This document shows positions 1 to 11,706 of a DNA stretch of 64,000 nucleotides, piece after piece. Source of the DNA: Bimastos eiseni (Eukaryota; Annelida; Clitellata; Crassiclitellata; Lumbricidae); the NCBI GenBank assembly GCA_959347315.1, contig OY365810.1, positions 7,456,598-7,520,597 of the forward strand. Direction: 5' to 3'. The notes beneath the pieces are model-generated. The model made no database searches. It was not told the DNA's origin and worked only from the letters and a program-made list of their open reading frames with translations. The translations under genes were made by a program, and so were the position numbers. How positions within the stretch are numbered: position 1 is the stretch's first letter; each line of letters begins with the position of its first letter.

Positions 1-3000
1 CACAACATATGCAATTCTAGGTACGTGTATGTGGTGAAATATATATATTTAGGCCCTATATATTATAAATAATACATATATTTAACATTTCACAGCGATG
101 AACTGTGATCGAGGAGCTTCAACCTAAGAACAACAGATGGGGCGCTGCTTGAGGGAATGTGATTCCAACTAACCGGGTCATCCGACACGGCTGAAAGCAT
201 TTCGACACGACTGAAGGCATATACATGTAGGTTGACAATATGAATTTCCAGATTACCAAGGGAAAATTCTTTGCGTTCAACTCACTGATGTCATACTTAT
301 CATACCATACAGGACGCTCCCCTGCCTGCCAGACTGCATGCAGCCGTCGGTAGGCACTATAACCTTAGGCCTACAGTTTCGAATTGAGCCGAAAAGGAAC
401 CTTGTTCGAAAAACAAAACTGGAACGAAACTGCCAATAACATCCAGTGACCTTGGGAGGGAGGGGGTAAAAAATTATTTAATTAATTTAAATTATTGTTA
501 AATTAAAAATTAACTCAAGTATTTGTAAGTTTAATCTTCAGGCTACAGAACTACTAAAGAAAAACCTTCTTTCGTGTGAATTGTCGATCGTGCGCCTAAC
601 ACCGATAAAAAGATGGCAATGCTTTATCTACGAGCCCAGGACACGGATATGTATGCCTATTGCAACTTATGTCGATCGTTATGGCCAACGGTAAGAAAAC
701 AAACATCAGCCTAAAAAGCTAAGATCATTAGGTTAATATATATATATATATATATATATTGGAGAGCGATAAGAATAAATTTGATCATGAATGTAAAAAT
801 CTCGTTACCTGGAAAGCACGATCGCAATCCATGCAAAGTGTCGAGTAGGTGTAAATGCTGCGCGAAAACACCAAATTTTTTCATTTATACAAGCCTATTC
901 ATGAGCAGTGCCTCGAATCAGAGTTGTTCAAAGGGGAGTCGAGAGATGGTCCATGTCCTATCGCCAAAAAGGCCACCACGGCTGACAATTGAGCCGTCGT
1001 GTCATTTAGGGCGAGAGTGTGAAGGCAAAGGATCGAACTCAAATCTGGTTAGGACTGGACTCATTGGGAAGAGCGTTATACACGCATTCGCCATTTGCAG
1101 CAGCACCTCACTTTAAATAAAAGAATTTTTTAAGTAATATAATTATCTGTACTTTTTTGATAAGAAAGAAAAACAACTGTCTTTCATGGCGTCAACCATG
1201 TATGCCTAGAAAACTCTTATTCGTGCTTACTTTCCAATTATGGAAAATTAAAATAGGACATTCTGTAGAATCCTGAACTGTCCCGGATTGTGGTCACGCT
1301 AGTGGCGTAGGCTACCATACCGTCATTCCGTCACCGTATCATTTTCGCCGTCGCGTCATGTGAACAGATCACTGTAAAGCTCGGCGACAATAAATGGTTC
1401 AGGAGCCTATATACATACAAGAAATTACTTTTGATTGAAGAAAAACTATTTAATTTAACCTAATTATCAGTCTGCAAGTTCCAATAAAAATATAATAAAC
1501 ATGAGATATTCAGGTTAAAATTGTTAACAATGCAACGACTTTACAAAACAGCGTTACCTTGTTTCTGGGTAAATATATGTTTTGTGCCAACCTCCTAATT
1601 ATCTAAACTCAAATATAAAGATTTTTCCATCATTGTCCGTTAAGGTGTCAGTCACAAACAGGCGAGAATTTGACTCGTCCAGAAGAATCCTATTTGCATA
1701 ACGTAATCCACATTTATCAACTTTCAAGATAATGATTTTCTTACATTCTAAATCTGAATTCAATAAAAAAACTCGATCGTTGCCACGATCAGCGACCATC
1801 ACGAATCCATTCCCATCGATGGCCAAACCGTGTGGCTGATTCATTTGTCCGTTTGTGGATCCAGCTTCTCTACCGAATGACTTCTTAAGGTTTCCATCTG
1901 AATCCACTACGCACACTCTGTGCAGATGACTACGATCCACCCCATGACAGACCAAGAAATTACCATTGGTCAGTTTTATGGCATCTACTGTACCACGAAT
2001 GTCTGCACCTGTTAGTAGATCTATTTCACGGATTAATTGTCCATCTGGCGAATATTCGTTCAAAGCATTTTTATGATAAACAACTAGAATGACATTCGAT
2101 TCATATGTAACAGACATACCGCCTACCCAATCGTATCCTGTTGACCAACTCAATATTAATTTTCCACGTGGATCAACTTTCAAGATTTTCTTCAATTGAC
2201 GAGCATGGCCTTTATTTTCGTCAAAGATGTAGAGACATTTATGACGGTTGCAGGATACTATGTTCGATGGACCAATCAATTCCTTTATATTCAATTGACA
2301 ACGGAAACTGAAATTCTCAGAATCGTATACTTTAATCTTTGAACTGCTTCTACTCACAACAAACAATTCTTTGTCTAAAATTGTCAATCCATTTATCCGT
2401 TGCATTTCATCTTCGTCCACCTTTGTTCTGATCGTGTGAACTAAGATTGGTTCAGATTTGTATTTCTCTGGAAAATCTTCTGAAAACAGACACAAATTCC
2501 TAATCATCATTACGTCAGTCATCAATGTTAGACTTCATGTTTAAAGCGGAAACAATTATGACACAAACCATAAGTGCCCCTCAGGTATACAGTCTAGACT
2601 TCTTGAGCTGATCCTTCAGCACATCTCGGTACCTCTCGGTTATGACGTTCTGCCTCAGTTTGGGCCAAATCGCTAACCTCGTCGATCACGGCATTGAATC
2701 CAATTCGAAAGTGACGAGCAGAGCTGAATACACACGAGAGACGCACTCGCAAAGCTGTCGGTTTCTATCAGCGTCGCAGCTCAGACAATCGCCAAGACGT
2801 CTTGCTGAAAATTGTTGTCAATATATCCTTCCGCCTGGAAATATAACTCCCACCTTGGCCTGGCCGAGTCCATATTGGTCTATTGGATGGAATTCGCAAG
2901 CCGTCCGCTTTTAAAGAGCTATCCTATAATCGGGTTTGCGGTCATGTGTGCCTTTGAAGCTGATCATGCGGTAGCAACATCCTTTATGAATTCTCTCCTC

Positions 3001-3281
3001 CGCAGGCGACGGTTCGGAATGCAAAAAAGTTGGCCTATCTGTCGGAACAATTTCAAAACTGGTATAGAAATGCAAGTCAACAAGCCCTGGAAATGGCAAG
3101 CTTCAATGGTACTAGATCAACGACGCTGAATTTACTGGCATCAGATTCTAGGAGAAGGTCTCGCTCAACATGAACCCCAAACATATCATACATACCAAAA
3201 ACTATTTATCTGGTTAGGTTGTGCTGACACTGTTCTCCTTTGGATTAAGTCCTATCTCGTCCCTCTCTTTTTGCGTTAAGA
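1..3281. repeat. Segmental duplication, copy A (pairs with 12192-16467)
   Basis: The first bases of the window recur at 12192, and similarity then runs through the NHL gene and its upstream flank to the word GCGTTAA near 3281 (copy B near 16467). Outside the NHL gene the block shows no coding potential that I recognise. It holds a TA microsatellite near 737-760. Relative to copy B it lacks about 485 bases after position 440 and about 570 bases after position 885. The duplication may begin to the left of the window. Confidence 0.9.
1599..2522 (-). CDS. NHL-repeat beta-propeller protein, copy A
   Basis: A single uninterrupted 307-residue reading frame made of degenerate NHL-type blades. Recurrent motifs are 'ILDKELFVVS', 'PHGLAIDGNGFVMVAD..NDRV' (about residues 228-250) and 'ILLDESNSRLFVTDT' near the C-terminus. 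NHL propellers bind protein or RNA and in animals usually form the C-terminal part of TRIM ubiquitin ligases. Here no RING, B-box or coiled coil precedes it, so it is a stand-alone propeller or a 3' fragment. Paralogue B begins MESNSL; in copy A a two-base loss removes that start, so the first in-frame ATG is at 2522. It is otherwise intact and lies downstream of the kinase gene on the same strand. A cytosolic adaptor or ligand-binding role is inference. Confidence 0.82.
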   Translation of the reverse strand: MTDVMMIRNLCLFSEDFPEKYKSEPILVHTIRTKVDEDEMQRINGLTILDKELFVVSRSSSKIKVYDSENFSFRCQLNIKELIGPSNIVSCNRHKCLYIFDENKGHARQLKKILKVDPRGKLILSWSTGYDWVGGMSVTYESNVILVVYHKNALNEYSPDGQLIREIDLLTGADIRGTVDAIKLTNGNFLVCHGVDRSHLHRVCVVDSDGNLKKSFGREAGSTNGQMNQPHGLAIDGNGFVMVADRGNDRVFLLNSDLECKKIIILKVDKCGLRYANRILLDESNSRLFVTDTLTDNDGKIFIFEFR

Positions 3282-4637
3282 CCTCATCGCAACCATGTCC
3301 TCTCATCTGTGGTTCTGTTCATTAGTCAATATTGCTCAGCCTCTATACCACTCTTCTCAGCTCATTGCGTCCATGCGTTCGTCAGAGCATCTCTTCTATC
3401 CGTCGTGTTAACCGATGCTGAGTGTTAAAAATTCTGGGTGCCGGTAACCCGACAAAAGCGCGCAGCTCACACGTGTCTTAAATTATTTTATTAAGAATAG
3501 CAAACTGGTGGTAACAGACAGACTGTGAAACGATCTAAATTGATAGGCCCAAGTTGATAAAGCGCTGCAGTTTGATCCATACTTTCGAATTTTGCGGTAA
3601 AACTATTTTAGTTGGGACACTGAAACTCCACAATCTTAAAAACAAATAAATTTCCTTCATGGTTCTTATCTAAAAACTGTAAGTGGATGTTAAATGCAAT
3701 GTCGTTCGCAAACATCTGTGTTAGACACCGGATAACTTTCGAATTATGCGGTACGTAACGCTACCAAATATTGTGTATTATTTCTTTTTCTCATTTCGGT
3801 TTCATAACCGTGCGCACTTGTCTTGCGCCCATTTATCGGGGTTATGCCTATTTGCGCGCTTATGTCGGCTCACTTATGTCGGCTCACTTATGTCTTGCGC
3901 GCTATTGTCACGGCGCCCAGGGTGCCATAACACCACTTAATGACATTAAGCGGAATAGAACGTCATCCGGGGGCGCATTACCGAGGCCACGTGTACCTTA
4001 GTTAAAATAGCCATAATTGATTTTAGTCACACTAGAAAATGATAGATATGGAAGAGAGGAAGAACGTAGAACCAGTAAACTAGAAAGAGACTCTGACATC
4101 CGTGGCAAGACATAAAGAAACAGATGGAACAATAGGAAAGGAAATGCACTTGCATGTTCAACACCAGCAAGATATATTGTATGAATATCCTTCATTCCGA
4201 AACACGTTTAACAGAATATTACAGACATTTTATTAAATTATATAAAGACACAATAATTTTAGAAGAGGTTTATGGCTTACACAATTTTTTAAAATTCTTT
4301 GGAGATTTGAAGATAGAAGAATCGCAAATAACGGCTAATATGACTGCAATTAAAAGCTAATCTGACTGTGATAGAAAGCTCATCTCACAGAAATAATGTC
4401 TAATAAGACAGCGAATAAAGACTCAACACACTATGATTCAAGGCTCATCTAACTGCAATAAAAGGCTCATCTGACAGCCTATAAAGACTCATCTGATTGC
4501 TATTAAAGGCTCCCTTGACTGCAATAAAAGGCTCACCTGACAGCGAGTAAAGGCTCATCTGACTGCCTAAAATAGGACATGTAAATAAGATTTAATTTGA
4601 AAATGTAGAAATATCCATTTTGTAGATGGATACATCT
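2523..4637. other. Intergenic region between NHL-A and the kinase tail exons
   Basis: About 750 bases next to the NHL start are conserved in units B and C, so they probably hold the NHL promoter and 5' UTR. The rest is unit-specific. The word ACTTTCGAATT-TGCGG occurs twice, near 3583 and 3735. The stretch 3915-4050 resembles 33725-33880 in unit C. I see no further gene. Confidence 0.6.
4375..4575. repeat. Degenerate ~24-bp tandem repeat beside the tail exon
   Basis: About eight imperfect units of the form AAAGGCTCATCTGACTGCAAT lie immediately 3' (minus-strand sense) of the tail exon array. Single or double units are found at the equivalent place in unit B (about 17390-17440) and unit C (about 34150-34180), so the array grew only in unit A. 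It probably lies in or just past the kinase 3' UTR. Confidence 0.7.
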
Positions 4638-4837
4638 TCAGAAGATGCCAGCTACGGCAGAAGATTTAGATTCAAAGTCCATACCAAATGATGGCCCTAG
4701 AAATTGATGTGAGTTGGAATTGCTGTAAGACGATTCCTTCTTTATTCTCTTATGTGCTGATTGTTTGGCGAGCTCTTCCTTCTTCGTTGTGTCTTGTTGC
4801 ATCGGAAATTCCATTGCTTCTGTTTGAGCAGAGAAAA
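4638..4837 (-). CDS. Kinase tail exon, tandem unit 1
   Basis: Terminal exon of 200 bases. It encodes a Lys/Gln/Ser-rich tail starting [11 protein letters not shown], with [14 protein letters not shown] and [11 protein letters not shown], and ends AVAGIF-stop. Only this unit is followed by a 3' flank (containing AATTAAA) conserved with the unit B tail exon, so it is probably the ancestral last exon of the three. Confidence 0.75.
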
Positions 4838-7800
4838 CTTTTAATTAATCAGAGATATTACAGTAAGCTTTTGAAGGAGTGCTTATTAATAATGAATGGA
4901 GACATTATTTGCTCAAAAGCTGTACAATCACAATAATAAGGTGAGCTGTTCCTGGTGGATGATTCATCAACTTCCAAGAGCCTATTCAATTTTCTCATTT
5001 TAGCAAGGCACTATACTTAAAAGCAATGTATACTATAGCTGTCAAACTATTTTGTTTGAATATATTGCAAGATAATTCGTCTGACAAAACGACGTGTAAC
5101 ATATCTAACGTCGCTGATGATGGCCATTATGGCTATGACGCTTTTGTTCCTATGGTGGAACAGGAGTAAATGCACAGAAAAATTCAAAACCATTACACTG
5201 ATGGCGTCGAAGGTCATAAACGCTTCATGTAAAAGCAGCACTGCATATTATGTACAATTTTAAATGGATACATCTTCAGAAGATGCCAGCTACGGCAGGA
5301 GATTTAGATTCAAAATCCATACCAAATGATGGCCCTAGAAATTGATGTGAGTTGGAATTGCTGTAAGACGATTCCTTCTTTTTTCTCTTAGGTACTGATT
5401 GTTTGGCGAGCTCTTCCTTCTTCGTTGTGTCTTGTTGCATCGTAAGTTCCATTGCTTCTGTTTGAGCAGAGATAACTGTCAATTAATCAGAGATATTACA
5501 GTAAGCTTTTGAAGGAGTACTTATTAATGATGAATGGAGACATTATTTGCTCAAAAAGCTGTACAATCACAATAATAAGGTGAGCTGTTCCTGGTGGATG
5601 ATTCATCAACTTCCAAGAGCCTATTCAATTTTCTCATTTTAGCAAGGCACTATACTTAAAAGCAATGTATACTATAGCTCTCAAACAATTTTTTTGGAAT
5701 ATATTGCAAGATAATACGCCTGACAAAAAGACGTGGAACATATCTAACGTCGCTGATGATGGCTATTATGGCTATGACGCTTACGTTCCTATGGTGGAAC
5801 CGGAGTAAAAGCACATAAAAAAATTCAAAACCATTACACTGATGGCGTCGAAGGTCATAAACGCTTCATGTAAAAGCAGCACTGCATATTATGTACAATT
5901 TTAAATGGATACATCTTCAGAAGATGCCAGCTACGGCAGGAGATTTTGATTCAAAATCCATACCAAATGATGGCCCTAGAAATTGATGTGAGTTGGAATT
6001 GCTGTAAGACGATTCCTTCTTTTTTCTCTTAGGTACTGATTGTTTGGCGAGCTCTTCCTTCTTCGTTGTGTCTTGTTGCATCGTAAGTTCCATTGCTTCT
6101 GTTTGAGCAGAGATAACTGTCAATTAATCAGAGATATTACAGTAAGCTTTTGAAGCAGTACTTATTAATGATGAATGGAGACATTATTTGCTCAAAAAGC
6201 TGTACAATCACAATAATAAGGTGAGCTGTTCCTGGTGGATGATTCATCAACTTCCAAGAGCCTATTCAATTTTCTCATTTTAGCAAGGCACTATACTTAA
6301 AAGCAATGTATACTATAGCTGTCAAACTAATTTGTTTGAATATATTGCAAGATAATTCGTCTGACAAAACGACGTGTAACATATCTAACGTCGCTGATGA
6401 TGGCCATTATGGCTAAGACGCTTTTGTTCCTATGGTGGAACAGGAGTAAATGCACAGAAAAAAATTCAAAACCATTACACTGATGGCGTCGAAGGTCATA
6501 AACGCTTCATGTAAAAGCAGCACTGCATATTATGTACAATTTTATTTCAAACCTTAAAATGAAAAGTGCAAACATTTTGTTTTTATAATTAATCTTTAAA
6601 ATGTTTCATATAAAAAGTAACACTGCATAATTTGTACCATTATTCTCTAACATGTTTCATGTGAAAGTGTCAATGACCATTTACGCCATTGTTGAAAGTC
6701 AGTAATAATGAATATAAATCAATATGAATATAGTTTTACCTTCGGCCCTGTCAGTACAACTCAGAATATCAAGGATTTTATCAAAAGAAGGTCTACTCTC
6801 TGTATCTTGGCTGAAGCATTCTAAAATGTACCATATACTATTTTAAAATGGTCAAGATGTACACAAATTAAAAGAGGAATTATGAAGTTACACGATGATG
6901 CACATCGTCAACCGTCTGTTCAGGCCGATTCCAACATTGATTATGTTTAGAACAGGGTCAACTACGGATAAACCATACAATTCTTTAAAACTCATGAATC
7001 CAGTCTACTGCTGCTGATGAATGAAGATGAGAGGGTGGGACATAATTATCTCTCGTTAAAGTGAATCAGATTAAATTGCATCTCTTTGTAGGCCTACAAA
7101 CGAGTTGCGAATACGACGAGCTGCTGTATGATTTGCTTAATATGACACTACCCTAATAAATCAGTAGGTATAGTTCAGTTGTCTTAGTAATTTATTATGA
7201 TGCCCGATATCCTGCAATCGAACCATCATTTAACATTATATGCCTAGAGAATAATTATAATAGAAAGGACAATAAATTATTCTAAAAAGTGTTAATCTTA
7301 AGCAGTTTACTAATGATATTTCATTAACAGCAGTCTCAGTGTGGCTTGAATTTTCCTATGACCATACTCGTAAATATTCATTTTCGTAGTAGGCAAAGAG
7401 AATAAAATGTCAGGTCATCGCTAAGATAAACTATAAATCACGATTTATCAGAAGTAACCATGAAGCCATGAGTCATGAGCCAAGATTCGTGAGCCTTTAA
7501 GGTCAGTGCCACAAAACATTGTGACAACTTTGCATGACAAAAGCATGCACCTAGTTATTCAGCAATATAATCCAAATGCAGTATAAACTGAGTGAAATCA
7601 AACCAAGTTTAGAATTTTTCAGACAATTTAGTCTTTTCACATAAAGCCAATGACATAGGGAAATGACAAGATAGAAATGTGACTAGTTCTACGAGTACAA
7701 AAGTAGGCCTAGGCCTAAACATGTGTCATGAGCCAAGGTCCAGTGAAAACCTACCGTGACAAAGTTTCTTATGTGCTTCAGGCAAATGTTCAGGAATAAA

Positions 7801-10422
7801 GAGCGTGAGCTTGTCAGCGTGAGCTATGTTCATTATTGCTCTCAATTGTAGACCTTCATGAGGACGCTTCCTTGTAAACATCTCCCACATCACAACTCCG
7901 TAACTAAAACACACCATGTGAATATAAATCGTCAGCTAAAACAGTTAAGTCTACAGTGTACATCACATTATCATTTGAGATTCTTTTAAATCATAAAATT
8001 TTATAAAACAATATTATGTAACACTTTTTATAAGTTGATTGCAGGTCTATCCCGGGCCCTACAGACATCGCCGGGCCCATAGGCAATTGCACTCTGCCCA
8101 CCCCTCTCGGCGGGCCTGGGTCCACATAAAATATATTTTGCCACATTTCGCTTTAGAACCCCAGATAGGCCTAAAAATCTATGATTTAACTACAACATGC
8201 ATAACCGAACTTAATGTCTCAAAATCTATGAAAGATATTGATGTAATCCTACGATACTCTTGTTGACTTTCTTTGGTACATTTAGTCTTGTAAATTAACT
8301 AATGAATTGACTTCAGAAATCGGAATTTTGAGCTTCTATGGTAAATGATATATTTCACAATTACCTCCAAACATCACTGGCTTTGGAAAACCTTTCTGTC
8401 ATTAGAACTTCTGGTGCCATATAGGCGCTGGTTCCTGTCAATGCTGACATTGTGGTTGTGTGCGTGTGTTCTTTCACTTCATCAAAGTCTGTTATCTTCA
8501 GTGTCCTTCCTTTATGAGGACACCCAGGATCAAATCGTTCCATCAGCAGAACTATACAAATGACAAATAGTGCAAGGGAATACTATGGCGACTATAACAC
8601 ATTATGTATGATTTTCTGTCTTGACTCACATTAGGAACTAGTGAACTCTGTAATTGTGTTGTCCCCCACTATTTGATCAAACAATGCAATCATTCTTCTT
8701 TTAAGAAATTCAAAGCCTCATCATCGGAAAAAAGATGATCACCACCAGTTCCTGAAGACAACCATTTTTGTCCAAACTGTAGCTGAGAGTGATTAATGCC
8801 CATTTGCTCTGCGACTTATCATATCCAATACTTTCCTTGTGCACGAGTATTTTGTCCAAACGCACATTGTACAATTTCATTAATAGTGTCTCTTCCGCTT
8901 GTCCGCCATCTCGTTATCTTTCTCTTTCCATCAAAACTATTAAATGCGCTTTGAATGAGACATAAAAACTTCTGTTTAATCCAGTTTAGCTGCAAACATC
9001 TCTGAACTAAGATATCGTTAAAAGACACAAAGTTTTTTTCCTGAATGAATGAATAATAATTATTCAACATTTTCATACTTACATTCATTACGTGTAGAAT
9101 CAATTATTGATTCTACACGTAATTAATATAAGTATGAAAATGCATAGCTTTCTAACTTTGTAGATAGTGAACTATACGTACCTCTCTGGTGCTACTGCAA
9201 ATTGACCGAATGCTCAGATCTTAGTCAGACACCATACAGAGCAGCGGCTAATCAACTTGACACAAACCTCTGATTTAACAGGCAGATAATGGATAATACT
9301 TACCAACACATAAAATATTTGAGTGTTAATATAAGTTAGAAACCGTCAGGTCTACACTTACTGTTGCCGGATTTCAAGTCTCTGTGTACGATATTCTTGC
9401 CATGTAGATACAGCATACCATTAGCTATCTGTCTGGCAAAGTTTGTAAAATCAAATGGGACAGCAGATTTGTGCAACAAAACCGAGAGTGAACCACCACT
9501 CGCAAATTCCATCACAAAGTACATCGCCTTTTCCTTCACACTGACATGGTGGATTTCTACCAAGTTTTTATGCCTCAAAGAAGTCCAGATTTTTGTTTTA
9601 TCCTTAAATTTAATTTGGAAAGCATCACTCGTATCCTGACTGATCAAGATTCGCTTGAGAGCCCGCTCTGTGCAGTTCCACATGAAAGGCCCAAAAATGT
9701 CACCATAGGCTCCTTTGTCTATGAAGTTCTTTGTAATTGCTACACTGTCAAAGTCAAATGCTGCAAAGTTTACATCACTGCCACTAGAAGTAGCCAGGGT
9801 AAGCAAGTCACACCTAAGTGAAACAATCGAAAGCAACAATCAGTATAATTATGTCGGCTACATAATGCCCTTTATGCGTTAATTGCGGCCACATAGGCTT
9901 AATACAGCTTTTCAGTCGAATCTGCGACGAGAATCGGCAGACACCGAGAGACCCTTGCATCTGATTCAAAATAAAATAATCGTTCATTCTAGGGCCGTAC
10001 CGAGCTATAATTGCGCCCTGTGCCTAGTATCAATCTGGCGCCCCACATTTTGAAAATAGTATTTGCGCCCTGTGTCTAGCATCAATCTGGTGCCCCACAT
10101 TTTTAAAATAGTCCATATGATGGTATAAGTTATTCCATCCTGAAATTTGCGCCCTTTCCACAATTGCGAACTGGGCCATGGCCCCGCTGCCCCCCTCGGT
10201 ACAGCCTTGGTTCCTTCCGAAGGGAGACGGAGAGAAAGCCGCAGACAAAGTGCTGGTAACAGCTATGCAGGCAGTGGCAACAGCAACGGTTATCCATAAA
10301 ATCTCATATCGAACATGGCGCCACATGTTCCTAAATTGCAGCGTAGGCCTGTTACTGTCAATAATTTAAACGGAACACAGAACCTATGAAAAAATGTCAG
10401 GTAAACATACTTACAACTTCAT
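4638..10422 (-). CDS. MLK/TKL-like protein kinase, complete spliced gene, 358 aa
   Basis: Reconstructed coding exons in 5'-3' order: 10415-10422, 9362-9813, 8365-8551, 7755-7903, 6740-6820, then a tail exon (5917-6116, 5276-5475 or 4638-4837). All junctions are GT-AG and stay in frame, giving 358 residues. Visible kinase landmarks: nucleotide loop KGAYGDIFG (about 36-44), lysine in RALKRI (K56), HRDLKSGN (146-153), metal-binding Asp in TDFDEV (175), MAPEV (198-202), [12 protein letters not shown], and the terminal Arg in ESRPSF. The layout resembles mixed-lineage kinases (MAP3K, TKL group), Ser/Thr kinases of stress and immune signalling. Odd points: DFG reads DFD, and the helix-C Glu position appears to be Lys (about residue 75), so activity may be weak or absent. 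There is no SH3 domain or leucine zipper. A stop codon lies just upstream of the start. Confidence 0.85.
5276..5475 (-). CDS. Kinase tail exon, tandem unit 2
   Basis: Same 200-base exon with acceptor TTGACAG and an open frame to the stop. Its protein is the same as that of unit 3 and differs slightly from unit 1 (VPKRKKKE instead of AHKRIKKE). Its own polyadenylation site is not evident because the next tandem unit follows. Confidence 0.75.
5917..6116 (-). CDS. Kinase tail exon, tandem unit 3 (nearest to the kinase domain)
   Basis: First tail exon met after the kinase exon at 6740-6820. Acceptor, phase and stop are intact. It translates exactly as unit 2 although the DNA differs at a few bases, for example near 5946. 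No domain is recognised; the basic cluster KRKKKE and Ser/Asn-rich stretch suggest a flexible tail. Confidence 0.77.
6740..6820 (-). CDS. Kinase exon: subdomain XI
   Basis: An 81-base exon completing the kinase domain with [20 protein letters not shown], including the conserved Arg. It ends with one base of a split codon before GTAAAA, the same phase that the tail exons require. Confidence 0.85.
7755..7903 (-). CDS. Kinase exon: C-lobe subdomains IX-X
   Basis: Encodes [18 protein letters not shown] and then [12 protein letters not shown], matching the MLK-type segment around the KLTLPIP motif. Acceptor TGTTTTAG, donor GTAGGT. Confidence 0.87.
8365..8551 (-). CDS. Kinase exon: metal-binding and activation segment
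   Basis: Encodes [21 protein letters not shown] and [10 protein letters not shown] and ends in SDVW. The Asp of DFG is kept but its Gly is Asp. The activation loop holds several Thr residues ([13 protein letters not shown]), plausible phosphorylation sites. Acceptor TTTGTATAG and donor GTAATT agree with the neighbouring phases. Confidence 0.87.
9068..9142. repeat. Near-perfect 37-bp inverted repeat in a kinase intron
   Basis: Two 37-base arms separated by one base, mismatched at two places. The core is ACGTGTAGAATCAAT against ATTGATTCTACACGT. It lies in the intron between the kinase exons at 8365-8551 and 9362-9813. It could be a recent foldback insertion or a hairpin-forming site. Confidence 0.9.
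9362..9813 (-). CDS. Kinase exon: N-lobe to catalytic loop
   Basis: Acceptor TTCACTTAG and donor GTAAGT. It encodes the glycine-rich loop, the ATP lysine, the hinge ([10 protein letters not shown], Met gatekeeper) and HRDLKSGN. The exon breaks within the codon after the catalytic-loop Asn; the following ATT is completed by the next exon to give the ILLM stretch expected in MLK-type kinases. Confidence 0.88.
10015..10125. repeat. Short tandem duplication upstream of the kinase exons
   Basis: Two ~60-base copies containing TTGCGCCCTGTG, TAGTATCAATCTGG or TAGCATCAATCTGG, and GCCCCACATTTT. No coding content. They lie in the first kinase intron and probably come from a dispersed repeat. Confidence 0.65.
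10415..10422 (-). CDS. Mini first coding exon of the kinase gene (M-K-L)
   Basis: The codons ATG AAG and two bases of the third codon are followed directly by the strong donor GTAAGT. Joined to the acceptor at 9813 they complete Leu and continue CDLLTL. An in-frame TAG lies two codons upstream, so this ATG is the natural start. The 5' side of the exon would be untranslated. The start is inferred from splice logic, with no transcript support. Confidence 0.6.
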
Positions 10423-11706
10423 ATACTAGCAACGACTATCACAAAAGCGGCTATTGAAACTTGATAAATTGGTAGTTTTGAACATGATTCTTTTGAGAAT
10501 TTCGTTGACGGGTTGATCCAATTTAACGCTGTAATAATATTACAGGCCAAAAGCGAAAGGCGACAGCGCGATTTGGCACAGGTTTTCCGTGGTTTTGTCA
10601 TGTTTTATCTTTGGATTTCCAAACTTCCTATTGGATCTAAATGCAGAATAGAGTTTATATTTCATCGGAGGCAAGCTCTTCAAGATCGTAATCGTAATCT
10701 TGGGCCCACACTCAAATTAAAATTCTACAACGTAAACAAAGGAGAAGTCGCGATGAGAACCAGCTCAGTCACAGGCGCTTTAGAGGCAGTTGGATGTTTA
10801 GAGTGGGAGTTGCAAAGGAGGTAGAGGAGACCGGGGAAATGGAGGAATCAGGATAGGATTTGTGAAGAGCACTGTTTTGAGTCGTGAGTGAGCGGCCTGT
10901 GGAAAAGTGGAAAGAAGTGAGATGTTGTTGAGTACCTTTGATGGATAAGAGATGGATCAGATATTTGTCGCAAGTACGCTCATTCCAAAATGACTGGACA
11001 GCATGCCATTGGCTATGAAGCGATTTGCAAATATTGATAATGAGGTGACGGGTGGGTGGAGTAGTGGAAGAGGAGCAGCGGAGGTACGGGTTGAGCGAAT
11101 GGTTGGACCGTGAACAACTAATTGAGGAATGAGGCTGGCTGGTAGGATTGAAGTTATGTGCTGTATTTGAGTTATATGACTTTATATTTTCTATTCGTTC
11201 GGGTATTTTGAACCAGTTTAGTGATTTGAGAACAGGAATGAGGTTTTAGTGTTTGCAATGGGCCTTGGCTACTACAGCATGCGCGAGAGGATTCTCAACA
11301 GCATGGAGGCTGTTTATTCATATTATGTCTACATGTATGCTCAGGAAAGGTTAATTATGGATTGTGGGTGCAGTCTTGAAATCGTGTAAATATAGGACAG
11401 ATTCGACGAAGGTCAAGGATATGCAAAAGACAAGAGCGAGAAGGGTCAGTGATCGGAAAACAAAAGGTTTTGGTTAATGATTAGAACTAAGTTGTAGACG
11501 AGTCAAGGTTGAAATAGAGGCATCTGAATTTTCCTCACTCGCGCCTGGAGGCCATTAAATATGAATTCAGTTTTATAATTGCTTCAGGCACCTGGGATTT
11601 GAAGAAATCCAATGGGATCTGGGTAGCCGCATGAAGAAGATGAAGTCGGAGAAGCTGCGTGTAGAGATTTAAGAGGACAGTGGAGAATTATTGGTTTGCG
11701 TATATA
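10423..11706. other. Kinase 5' flank, no further gene seen
   Basis: The proximal part should hold the kinase 5' UTR and promoter, but I see no convincing TATA box or recognisable motif. The rest is unique-looking sequence with only short, unconvincing reading frames. Confidence 0.5.

Larger units (their letters stand above)
4633..6541. repeat. Three tandem ~640-bp units containing the tail exon
   Basis: The anchor CATCTTCAGAAGATGCCAGC occurs at 4633, 5271 and 5912, giving steps of 638 and 641 bases. Each unit holds one 200-base tail exon and about 440 bases of upstream intron. The first partial intron homology is shared with unit B (about 17700-18130), showing that one unit is ancestral and two are local duplicates. 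Confidence 0.93.

Noticed and set aside
781..1116. 111-residue plus-strand frame, also present near 14147-14338
   Set aside because: Lies in the duplicated noncoding block; the two copies differ by frame-breaking changes and the block is 3' of the NHL gene on the other strand.
2642..3129. Plus-strand frames opposite the NHL upstream flank
   Set aside because: Not conserved as frames in the other two units although the DNA is; better explained as NHL 5' flank.
10030..10326. 98-residue minus-strand frame with hydrophobic stretch
   Set aside because: Falls across a short tandem duplication inside the first kinase intron; no splice phase links it to the kinase.
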